64,000 nucleotides of DNA, from NCBI GenBank assembly GCA_900551885.1, contig URXS01000001.1, forward strand, positions 1-64,000, in the 5' to 3' direction. Both the position numbers and the translations under genes were made by a program. Positions 24,699 to 32,535 of the stretch are shown one piece after another. The notes beneath the pieces are model-generated. The model was not told the origin of the DNA, ran no database searches, and was given only the letters and a program-made list of their open reading frames with translations. This stretch comes from an uncultured Oscillibacter sp. (lineage in GTDB: Bacteria; Bacillota; Clostridia; Oscillospirales; Oscillospiraceae). Position 1 is the stretch's first letter, and every line of letters begins with the position of its first letter.

Positions 24699-26267
24699 AT
24701 GTCTCAATCCAACCATGGTGGTGCCCAGTTGGCGGAGGCCGTCAAGCGGGCATATGCCTTAGGCCAGGACGACTACCATCTGGAACCCATGGTCCTGACG
24801 GAAAACGGTGCGCCCGTTGGCCGCATTCAGGATAATGACGCCGTGATCTTCTGCTGCCGCCGGGGCGAGCGGGAAATCGAGCTGACGGAGATGTTCACCG
24901 ATAAGGACTTCAATGCCGTGGATATCCACAAGCTCAACAACCTGCATTTTTCCATTCTGACTCTATATCATGATAAATTTAAGAATCTTCCCATCGCCTT
25001 CGCGCCGGAGCATGTGACGCAGCCACTGGCCCAGGTGCTCTCCGAGGCTGGCAAGACCCAGCTCCACTGCGCTGAGTCCGAGAAGTTCGCCCATGTCACC
25101 TTCTTTTTCAACGGTGGAGAGAACAATCCCTTCCCCGGCGAGGACGACATTTGTATCCCCTCCCCCAAGGGTATCGACTTCGATCAGCAGCCGGAACTGT
25201 CTCTGCCAAAGGTGACGGATACTCTGACAGAGGCTCTGGGCAAGTACGATTTCATCGTCACCAACTTCGCCAACGGAGACGTCATCGGTCATACTCAGAA
25301 TACCGCCGCCAAGCTGGAAGCCTGTGCTCATGTGAGCCGGGCTCTGGACAAGGTAGTGAATGACGCCCTGTCCAAAGGCTATGTGGTGGCCGTCACCGCT
25401 GACCACGGTAATATTGAAAAGCTTTACACGCCTGCCGGCAAACCCGACGGCGCCCACACCACCAACCTGGTGGCCTTCGTCATGATGGATCCCGCCGATC
25501 CCACCCCCATCAAACTGCACGATGGTGCCCTCAGCGACGTGGCTCCCACGGTACTGGATGTCATGGGCATCCCCCAGCCCGCTGTCATGACCGGCAAGTC
25601 TCTGGCAGAGGGGCACAACTGGGGCAAGGACCGCAAGATGCTGCTGATCATCTGTGACGGCTGGGGGCTGGGCTCTGGCGATGAGGGCGACGCCATCCAC
25701 ATTTCCGACACGCCTTACTGGGACAGCCTACTGGCCAACCAGTCCTGGTCCAAGCTCCATGCCTCCGGCGAACACGTGGGCCTGGGCGCCGGGAAAGCCG
25801 GTAACTCCGAAGCGGGCCACTCCAACCTGGGCGCCGGCCGCTGCGTCATGCAGGACGACGTCCGCCTGGACGCCGCCGTCAAAGACGGCAGCTTCCAGCG
25901 CAATCCGGTATTCCTGGAGGCTGTGGACCATGTGAAGAAAAACGGTTCCTCCCTACATCTGTTGGCATACCTGACCTACAAGTCCTCCCACGGCTGCATC
26001 GATTATCCCCTGTCCATCTGCCAGATGGCCAAGGAACAGGGCCTGCCCCAGGTCTACTTCCACATCATCTTTGACGGCCGCTCCACGGAGCCCGGCTCCG
26101 CGCCCACCCTGCTGACGGAGCTGGACCAACGGCTGGATCAGATCGGCCTTGGCCTGGTGGTGGACGGCGCCGGTCGCGGCGTGGTTCTGGACCGGGACAA
26201 GAACTACGACAAGGTGAAGCGGGGCTACGACGCCATGGTGGACGGTGTGGGTACCCTCTACTCCTGA
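24699..26267 (+). CDS. Circularly permuted phosphoglycerate-mutase (iPGM)-like enzyme
   Basis: 522 residues that match cofactor-independent phosphoglycerate mutase in two blocks in swapped order. Residues 1-303 correspond to the normal C-terminal part: R55 and R58 (NFRPDR-like site), K129, metal ligands D194 and H198 (NGDVIGHT), D235-H236 (TADHGN), H253 (GAHTTN), ending MTGKSL as iPGM normally ends. Residues about 311-522 are the normal N-terminal part: D320 (ICDGWG), nucleophile S370 (GNSEAGHSN), H431, DGR at 459-461, and LDRDKNYDKVKRGYDA. The break falls in the normal GEG-YTA loop of the transferase domain. All seven metal/nucleophile residues remain, but the usual Asp after DGR is S462. 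ATG follows AAGGAGG. Likely an active phosphomutase or phosphatase with altered specificity. Confidence 0.9.
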   Translation: MSQSNHGGAQLAEAVKRAYALGQDDYHLEPMVLTENGAPVGRIQDNDAVIFCCRRGEREIELTEMFTDKDFNAVDIHKLNNLHFSILTLYHDKFKNLPIAFAPEHVTQPLAQVLSEAGKTQLHCAESEKFAHVTFFFNGGENNPFPGEDDICIPSPKGIDFDQQPELSLPKVTDTLTEALGKYDFIVTNFANGDVIGHTQNTAAKLEACAHVSRALDKVVNDALSKGYVVAVTADHGNIEKLYTPAGKPDGAHTTNLVAFVMMDPADPTPIKLHDGALSDVAPTVLDVMGIPQPAVMTGKSLAEGHNWGKDRKMLLIICDGWGLGSGDEGDAIHISDTPYWDSLLANQSWSKLHASGEHVGLGAGKAGNSEAGHSNLGAGRCVMQDDVRLDAAVKDGSFQRNPVFLEAVDHVKKNGSSLHLLAYLTYKSSHGCIDYPLSICQMAKEQGLPQVYFHIIFDGRSTEPGSAPTLLTELDQRLDQIGLGLVVDGAGRGVVLDRDKNYDKVKRGYDAMVDGVGTLYS

Positions 26268-26285
26268 GAACCTCATTTTCAAAAC

Positions 26286-26326
26286 AAAAAGGCACCGGAG
26301 GAATGGCATTCCTCCGGTGCCTTTTT
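26286..26326. terminator. Bidirectional terminator shared by both regulon transcripts
   Basis: aaaaa-ggcaccggaggaat, loop ggc, attcctccggtgcc-ttttt: a perfect 14-bp GC-rich stem plus A/T arms. It lies between the mutase-like gene (+) and the fourth HAD gene (-). Confidence 0.92.
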
Positions 26327-26395
26327 ATTTTCCTTGCAGAAAACGGGAGCCGGTATTGCCGGCCCCCGCATTGATTCCGTATTTAAGTTCCGGCA

Positions 26396-27172
26396 TCAGG
26401 CCGGACGGACACCGGAGCACTCCGCCTTCTGCTGATCGCGCAGAATGGTGTAGACCTCATAGATGTCCTCAATAGAGTAGGTGGGCTTCACCGAATCGGG
26501 AATATCTGTGTCACGGGAAGCAGTCAGGAAGGAGTGAATGTGGAAAGTCATTCCAAAGCCCATATTCTGGGGACCAATCACATCCCGTGAGAAGGTGTCA
26601 CCCACGTAGGCGCACTCCGCAGGATCCGACTGGACCTGGTACAGGGAAACTTTGAAAATATTGGGATCCGGCTTTCGATAGCCGGTCACCGAAGACAGCG
26701 TTACATCCTGGAAGTAATCCCGGATGCCATACTCCTTCAAAATCTCATAGACCTGAAACAGGCTGGCGGTATTGCTGATAACGCCCAGCTTCATACCCAG
26801 GCCCTTCAATCCCTCCAACATCTCCTTGACCCGGGGGCGCAAACTGCGATGGTAGTGGGTCACTTCCCACATATGGGCCAGTTCTTCTGCAAAGGGGCGA
26901 ACGGTCTCAAAATCCAGGCCGAAATCCGTCAGCACGTAGTTGCCCCAGATCTCCTCCGGTTTCAGCTCCCGCTGGGAGGGATTCCGGTACGCAGCATACC
27001 GGTCCCAGCCGTCACTCAACATCCGGAGGGCGGCGTCCTCGTCCACCTGAACGTCCACGCCATGGTCGCGCAAAATCCGAAGGACACCCTGGGCCGCAGC
27101 CATTTTGCTCTCTGCATTGGAATAGATATCCTCCAGGGTTCCTCCCATATCGAATAATACGGTATTGATCAT
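26396..27172 (-). CDS. HAD-superfamily hydrolase, DxGGT motif I (fourth, more distant)
   Basis: 258 residues. Motif I D8-M-G-G-T, motif II VISNT, motif III in YRKPDPNIF, motif IV YVGDTFSRD. It shares the Asp-to-Gly change of the three plus-strand HADs but differs in the cap, so it is an older branch. ATG 27172 (MINTVLFDMGG) overlaps the stop of the membrane protein gene upstream by 4 bases; the frame extends further upstream only as a shadow. Last gene of the transporter transcript. Confidence 0.85.
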   Translation of the reverse strand: MINTVLFDMGGTLEDIYSNAESKMAAAQGVLRILRDHGVDVQVDEDAALRMLSDGWDRYAAYRNPSQRELKPEEIWGNYVLTDFGLDFETVRPFAEELAHMWEVTHYHRSLRPRVKEMLEGLKGLGMKLGVISNTASLFQVYEILKEYGIRDYFQDVTLSSVTGYRKPDPNIFKVSLYQVQSDPAECAYVGDTFSRDVIGPQNMGFGMTFHIHSFLTASRDTDIPDSVKPTYSIEDIYEVYTILRDQQKAECSGVRPA

Positions 27173-27720
27173 GGTCTCACAGTCCTTTCGATTCTCCCAT
27201 TGGTCAGGGTGGGTCTGCGCCGCTGGTACCGGCGGTACAGCCACAGCGACAGCCCCCCTCCCAGGAGGATGGGTGCTGGCACGAACAGCCCAAAGAACTG
27301 CAGGAACAGCATTTGTGCCTGTGTGTCTCCCCCCAGAATGATCAGCATGGCCACCAAGCACGCGATGGCCAGCACGGCCATCCACAGATAGGAAGCCAAC
27401 ATCATCCGCTTTTCCGGCAGCAGCCAGGAGAGGCTGCATACCGCTGTGCCCACCAGGGTGGGTACGGCCGCCTCCACAAAATTGACCGTCGCCACAGAGG
27501 CGCCCTCCAGCAAGGGATGGAGAAGGTTGACAAAAATCACATAAGCCGCGGCGTAAACTGCCACAAACACCACACACAGGCAGAAGGAGTACAGCAGCAA
27601 AGTACTTTTCACCTTGCCGTCCTTGGTAAACAGAAAGGCGCCCCAAAAGCGATCTCCCCGTTCCTTCCAGATTCTGTTTCGTTCCTCCTGCCGTAACTGC
27701 TCCAATTTTCGGTTCTGCAC
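27169..27720 (-). CDS. Small polytopic membrane protein of the transporter operon
   Basis: 183 residues. A charged N-terminal 40 residues (RKLEQLRQEERNRIWKERGDRFW) is followed by about four hydrophobic helices and a basic tail (YRRYQRRRP). I do not recognise the family. It is coupled by a 4-base overlap to the fourth HAD gene and follows the solute-binding protein, so it probably serves the same system, for instance as a membrane anchor or extra channel component. That role is inference only. Confidence 0.65.
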   Translation of the reverse strand: MQNRKLEQLRQEERNRIWKERGDRFWGAFLFTKDGKVKSTLLLYSFCLCVVFVAVYAAAYVIFVNLLHPLLEGASVATVNFVEAAVPTLVGTAVCSLSWLLPEKRMMLASYLWMAVLAIACLVAMLIILGGDTQAQMLFLQFFGLFVPAPILLGGGLSLWLYRRYQRRRPTLTNGRIERTVRP

Positions 27721-27740
27721 GGCGGTCGCCTCCTTTTTTT

Positions 27741-27776
27741 GAAAACGCGGGGGCGGACTTCCGTCCGCCCCCGCGG
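27741..27776 (-). terminator. Terminator or attenuator after solute-binding protein gene
   Basis: cgcgggggcgga/tccgcccccgcg, a perfect 12-bp stem (13 with one closing pair), followed on the minus strand by ttttcaaaaaaa. Probably reduces read-through into the membrane protein and HAD gene. Confidence 0.7.
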
Positions 27777-27810
27777 ATCGTGTATCACACAGCAGCCGCC
27801 GTGGGACAAG

Positions 27811-29109
27811 TTACATATTGGGATTCTGGTTCAGCCAATAGTTCCACATATCCTGGCAATCGGTAAAGATTTGATAGATCGCACCGAAATCGTTCTCGAT
27901 GGCACCCAGTTCATCCAGTTGCGCAGGGTTCTTCTCGTTGATCATGTCGTCGCGAACGGGCCAGTTGCCTTCCTTCATGAAGGGAGCGAAACCATCGGAA
28001 GTACCGTCAGCACCGCCCATGACATAGCGGATGAACAGGCGGGCACCGGCGGGGTTATCGCACCCGGAGGCCACGAACAGAGACTCGCAGTTCAGCAGAG
28101 CGGTGTAGGGAGTCAGGTTGATGCACCAGGCAATGTCGTAGCCGGACTCGTCGCGGTTGGTAATCTTACCGGCAGAGGCCAGAGCCAGGGCGGGATCGTC
28201 AGCGGTGGAGTTGTGAACGGCCAGAGCCAGCTCGTCACCATCATCGATGAAGGTCATCTTCATCTGGCTGAATCGCCACATGTACTCAACGCCGGCGTTG
28301 TTTTCAGGCACCTCGAAGGTAAAGTCTGAGGCATCATAGGTGTACTCCAGAGGCTCGCCGTAGATATCCTCATAAGCCTGCTCCATCTGGTCGGCGTTGA
28401 CGATGAAGCTGGCAAACAGAGACAGATAAGCGGTCTCAGTGCCGATCTCCTTGCAGAAAATGCGGTACTTCTGGCTGCCGTCGTCGTTCTTCTCAATGAT
28501 GTTCCACCAACTGGTGATGGGCTGGCCATCGGGGAATGCGGCGGTATTATAATACCAGAAGGACTGAGAGCTGTACAGAGGCAAACTATACTTCAGCAGA
28601 TCCTCATCAATGTGAGAGCAAATGTCGCGGGGATAGTAGGGAGTGAAAATGCCGGTCTGATAGTGCTCATAGAACACGGCACCGTTGACGTCCTTGGTCT
28701 GCAGCACGTCGGCGGTAACATTGCCGCTGGAATACTCCATTTCGGCCTTGCTCAGCACCTCGTCGGAGTCCAGGTCCATCACGTCCAGCTCCAGGCCAGG
28801 ATAATCCTCCATGAAGGCATCCACCATGTTCAGCATTTTGGAAGTAGTGGCATAGACTTCGATGGTGCCGCCCTCCGCCTTAGCCTCCTCGTAGAGCTCG
28901 TCATCAGTTTTGTCGCTCCACTCATCCCAAACAGGACCGAAGTACTCTGTGTCTGTGGCATAGTCGTAACCCAGGGTCAGGCCGGACTCCTCGGTGGTAT
29001 CACCACCGTCTCCGGTATCAGCAGCGGTGTCGTCTCCCCCGCCGCAAGCAACCAAGCTCAGGACCATGGCTGCGGTCAGCAGCAGTGCAAAGAGTTTCTT
29101 CATCTTCAT
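27811..29109 (-). CDS. ABC transporter solute-binding lipoprotein (family 1, Fe3+/AEP/sugar-phosphate type)
   Basis: 432 residues. Lipoprotein signal with lipobox LVAC (Cys at about 22) and an Asp/Gly/Thr linker. The body has the type II periplasmic-binding pattern: GGTIEVYATTSKMLNMVDAFMEDYPGLELDV, then ADVLQTKDVNGAVF, and PYTALLNCESLFVASGCDNPAGARLF. Proteins of this branch bind iron, 2-aminoethylphosphonate, phosphate esters or hexose phosphates; the ligand cannot be chosen from sequence. The N-terminal insert of about 35 residues before the domain (LTLGYDYATDTEYFGPVW) is unusual. Preceded by GGAGAC. Confidence 0.85.
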   Translation of the reverse strand: MKMKKLFALLLTAAMVLSLVACGGGDDTAADTGDGGDTTEESGLTLGYDYATDTEYFGPVWDEWSDKTDDELYEEAKAEGGTIEVYATTSKMLNMVDAFMEDYPGLELDVMDLDSDEVLSKAEMEYSSGNVTADVLQTKDVNGAVFYEHYQTGIFTPYYPRDICSHIDEDLLKYSLPLYSSQSFWYYNTAAFPDGQPITSWWNIIEKNDDGSQKYRIFCKEIGTETAYLSLFASFIVNADQMEQAYEDIYGEPLEYTYDASDFTFEVPENNAGVEYMWRFSQMKMTFIDDGDELALAVHNSTADDPALALASAGKITNRDESGYDIAWCINLTPYTALLNCESLFVASGCDNPAGARLFIRYVMGGADGTSDGFAPFMKEGNWPVRDDMINEKNPAQLDELGAIENDFGAIYQIFTDCQDMWNYWLNQNPNM

Positions 29110-29180
29110 CTCAATGTCTCCTTTCGCTTATATAAAATGAATTGGGGTCGCTTGAGATCTTGCGATTTATAAACTCGCGG

Positions 29181-30302
29181 TCACACCGCGCGCTTAATGA
29201 GGCGGGTCGTGTTCTTGTTATAGATATTGATCTTATCCTGGTCGATAATGGCCCAGACCTTCTGGTCCAGCTCGTAATGAGCCTGGCCGATCTCCTTGGA
29301 CAGGAACTCGTCCCTGCCGGCCACCAGGGTGACGATGGTCTCGGAGCCGGCGGGCTGGCTGGCGTAGACTGTGACGGGAATCGCGCCGTCCACCTTCTCC
29401 CGGGAGATGATGACCTGCTCAGGCCGGATAGCCAACACGCAGTCGAACTCTCCGCTCTTGGGGAATTCCTCGTTGGTCAGGTCCTTGGCGTCGAAGGTAT
29501 GGCCGCCCAAATCGCTCTTGACCACCAACTGGCCGTTCTTCATCTCGGCCTTGCCGTCCAGCAGGTTGATGCGGGGGTTGCCGATGAAGTCGGCGGCCTC
29601 CAGGTCGACAGGGTTGTTGTACAGCTCCATGGGGGTGGCCACCTGGTTCAGTGCGCCCTCCTTGAACAGAGCGATCTTGGTGGACATGGTCAGAGCCTCC
29701 ACCTGGTCGTGGGTAACGTAGATAATGGTGGTGCCCAGCTCTTTGTGCAAACGCTGCAACTCGGCGCGCATGTCCAGGCGGAGCCTGGCGTCCAGGTTGG
29801 ACAGGGGCTCATCCAGCAACAGCAGCTTGGGGCTGGAGGCCACAGCACGGGCGATGGCCACACGCTGCTGCTGGCCGCCGGACAGCTCTGTGGGATAGCG
29901 GTCCTTGTACTGCTCGATCCGCATCATCCGCAGGGAGTCCATGACTCGCTTGTCAATTTCCTCTTTGGCCATTTTCTGAATCTTCAGGCCGAAGGCAATG
30001 TTGTTATACACCGTCATGTGGGGCCACAGGGCGTAGGACTGGAACACCAGGTTCAGCCCGCGCTTGCTGGGTTCGGCAAAGTAGGCGTCGTCGGCGTTGA
30101 TCATCTCCACGCCGTCAATGGTCATGGTGCCGTTCTGGGGGCGCTCCAGGCCGGAGACCACACGCAGAGTGGTAGTCTTGCCGCAGCCGGAGGGGCCCAG
30201 TAGTGTCATGAAATCACCGTCTTCAATGGTGAGGTTGATGTCCCGCAGGACGTGGTTATCGCCATAGAATTTATCAATATGCTTTAATTCAATACGACTC
30301 AT
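29181..30302 (-). CDS. ABC transporter ATPase (PotA/FbpC type)
   Basis: 373 residues. Walker A GPSGCGKTT, Q-loop VFQSYALWPHM, signature LSGGQQQR, Walker B LLLLDEPLSNLD and switch His in YVTHDQVEALTM. The C-terminal about 130 residues form a TOBE-type domain with IRPEQVIIS. This is the class that powers iron, polyamine, maltose and phosphonate importers. It lies between the permease and the binding protein, same strand, with 50-70 base gaps. Confidence 0.93.
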   Translation of the reverse strand: MSRIELKHIDKFYGDNHVLRDINLTIEDGDFMTLLGPSGCGKTTTLRVVSGLERPQNGTMTIDGVEMINADDAYFAEPSKRGLNLVFQSYALWPHMTVYNNIAFGLKIQKMAKEEIDKRVMDSLRMMRIEQYKDRYPTELSGGQQQRVAIARAVASSPKLLLLDEPLSNLDARLRLDMRAELQRLHKELGTTIIYVTHDQVEALTMSTKIALFKEGALNQVATPMELYNNPVDLEAADFIGNPRINLLDGKAEMKNGQLVVKSDLGGHTFDAKDLTNEEFPKSGEFDCVLAIRPEQVIISREKVDGAIPVTVYASQPAGSETIVTLVAGRDEFLSKEIGQAHYELDQKVWAIIDQDKINIYNKNTTRLIKRAV

Positions 30303-30355
30303 ATGGTTCGCCTTATCCTTTCTGTTCTGTCATAAAACGGTCCGTCTTCCTGGAA

Positions 30356-32191
30356 TCAGCCCCAGCTCTTGCCGATATCAGCACCGAACTTGTTGGCGAT
30401 GATGTAGCACACCAGGATGAACAGCAGCACGACCACGGAGATCGCGTCGGCCATCTGGTTATAGCCATCCTGGGAATAGGTGAAGGCCAGGTAGGACATG
30501 GTCCGGGTGGTGGGGGTCATCATGATGATGATCAGGTCCAGCTCCTTGGCGATGGAGATGAAGGTCAGCATGAAGCCGGAGATGAAGCCGTTCTTCGCCA
30601 GAGGCACGATGATGGAGGCCATGCGCTTCCAGAAGCTGGCGCCGGCAATGTCCGCCGCCTCCTCCAGCTCCACGCTGATGGACAGCATGTTGGCCGTACC
30701 GGATTTACTGGCGAAGGGGAAGTGCTTGACCACGGAGGTCAGAACGATCAGGGTAAAGGTGCCGTACAGAGAGGGGATCAGGCCACCCAGATGGGGGGTG
30801 CTGAACATGGCGAAATACATGGTGGAGAAAGCGATGCCGCTCATCAGATAGGGAACGAACACCAGTTGCTCCGTCAGGTTGCCGTACCATTTGCCGCGTC
30901 CGCGGGAGCTGATATAGCCCAGGAACTGGCCGCAGATGGCGGTGATGATGGAGGCGATCAGGGTCAGCCGGACCGTATTCCACAGGGCGCTGAGGAACTC
31001 CTTGCTGCGGAAGATACCGGGCAGGTTGATATATTTATCAGCCTCGTCCACGGTGCCGATCCAGTTGTAAAGCGTCAGGTTGTCGAGGCCGTAGCCGTTA
31101 CCGGTGGTGATCTGGAAGGTCTCCATGATCAGCACGAACATGGGCATCACCATGGCCAGGAACAGGAACACCACCAGGAAAGCCATCAGCGGCTTCTTGG
31201 CCTTTCCCAGAGACATCAGGGTGTGCCGGCCGCCCTTGCCACCCACGGTAGCATAGGACTTGCGGACGCCCACCACTCTCTGGTTGGAGAAGATGATGGC
31301 CGCGGCCAGGCCCACCAGCACCAGACTCATGGCGTAGCCCACGCCCTGGGGCCCCTGTTCAATGAACACGCGCATTTTGGTGGCCAGCGTGTAATAGCCG
31401 ATCCGGTTGCCCAGGTTGGCCGCCACGCCGTATGTACCAATGGACTTACTGATGGTCATGATCATAGCCGACAGAATAGAGGGCATGATCAGAGGAAGGG
31501 TGATGTGACGCAGGATCTGAGGCTTGCTGGCGCCCTGGATCTCACCCATCTCCTCCAGCTCGGAGTTGATGGAGCGCAGTGCACCGGAAACCATGATATA
31601 GGAAAATGCGTAGTAATGCATGGACATGCAAAGGATGATGGCAATAGGGCCGTAAGCCAGCCAGTCAGGGATGGGGATTCCCATACCGGCTAGAAAACCG
31701 TTGGCACCGCTGGTAGAGTTGCGGAACACCGCCAACCAGCTCAGAGCCTTGGTCCAGGAGGGGATCATGTAGGGGATGATCACCAGCATGCTCAGGACCT
31801 TCTTGCCGGGGATGTCGGTGCGGACCATCAGCCACGCCAGTACGGAACCCAGCGGCACGGAGATGACTACCACGCACGCGCCGATGATCAGCGAGTTCAG
31901 CAGCGGCTCCCACAAAATTGCCTTGGACATATTGCTGGCCAGCATATAGGTCCAGTAATACAAGGTGAAGTCGCCCACCTGGGCGCCTTCGATTCTCCGC
32001 CGCATGACCTCGGCCTGGGCTGCAGTGAAGGTGGTGGAGATCATGGTCAGCAGGGGGATGATGATCAGGCAGAACAGGATCACCAGACTCACCAGCACAA
32101 CCATGTTGAACGGGTTGGTCACCACGTTCAAAATCAGGTTCTTCAGCCGCTTCTTGGTCAGCGGCTTTCGGGGGAGGGCTTTCTTTGACAC
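30356..32191 (-). CDS. ABC transporter permease, two permease domains fused
   Basis: 611 residues, about twelve helices and two complete EAA coupling loops: ELEEMGEIQGASKPQILRHI in the first half and ELEEAADIAGASFWKRMASI in the second, so both permease subunits are on one chain, as in FbpB and 2-aminoethylphosphonate or AfuB-type permeases. The start is GTG 32191 with AGAGG upstream. First gene of the minus transcript and directly downstream of the operator. Confidence 0.92.
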   Translation of the reverse strand: MSKKALPRKPLTKKRLKNLILNVVTNPFNMVVLVSLVILFCLIIIPLLTMISTTFTAAQAEVMRRRIEGAQVGDFTLYYWTYMLASNMSKAILWEPLLNSLIIGACVVVISVPLGSVLAWLMVRTDIPGKKVLSMLVIIPYMIPSWTKALSWLAVFRNSTSGANGFLAGMGIPIPDWLAYGPIAIILCMSMHYYAFSYIMVSGALRSINSELEEMGEIQGASKPQILRHITLPLIMPSILSAMIMTISKSIGTYGVAANLGNRIGYYTLATKMRVFIEQGPQGVGYAMSLVLVGLAAAIIFSNQRVVGVRKSYATVGGKGGRHTLMSLGKAKKPLMAFLVVFLFLAMVMPMFVLIMETFQITTGNGYGLDNLTLYNWIGTVDEADKYINLPGIFRSKEFLSALWNTVRLTLIASIITAICGQFLGYISSRGRGKWYGNLTEQLVFVPYLMSGIAFSTMYFAMFSTPHLGGLIPSLYGTFTLIVLTSVVKHFPFASKSGTANMLSISVELEEAADIAGASFWKRMASIIVPLAKNGFISGFMLTFISIAKELDLIIIMMTPTTRTMSYLAFTYSQDGYNQMADAISVVVLLFILVCYIIANKFGADIGKSWG

Positions 32192-32320
32192 GATAACACC
32201 TCTTTCTGATTACTGCCGGATTGCCACCGGGGCATTTCTCCTTCTTTCTCTCTCACATCCATTTTTTCAAGATTTGCGGTCCCCGTTTGCCTAAAAAAGG
32301 TATAAAAAGAACCAAAATTC

Positions 32321-32332
32321 GCAAACGTTTGC
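32321..32332. promoter_or_regulatory. LacI-type operator, transporter operon
   Basis: gcaaacgtttgc, perfect palindrome (14 bp with the flanking c/g), identical to the one before the HAD-mutase operon and again just downstream of the promoter. Confidence 0.78.
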
Positions 32333-32347
32333 GCTCCTTCTATAACT

Positions 32348-32376
32348 ATTATCGGGTCTTTTCGTTGATTTGTCAA
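32348..32376 (-). promoter_or_regulatory. Promoter of the transporter operon
   Basis: Minus strand: TTGACA (32371-32376) and GATAAT (32348-32353), spacing 17. Predicted start near 32341, 9-20 bases before the operator. The remaining sequence to 32535 is AT-rich and holds no gene. Confidence 0.7.
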
Positions 32377-32535
32377 TTCGTATTTTTGCTATTTTGTTTA
32401 CAAATTTTTTATGGATTTTAACAATTTTCATATAAAAGGTCTAAGCGAGCCGTGTAGTTTTTATGCACTTTTGAGAAAATCTTACCAGTTTTCAGGAAAA
32501 TACTCTCATAATATGGAATACGTTTCCGTGCGTAT

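Noticed and set aside
29142..30203. 353-codon plus-strand frame over the ABC ATPase gene
   Set aside because: Shadow frame of a clear PotA-like ATPase.
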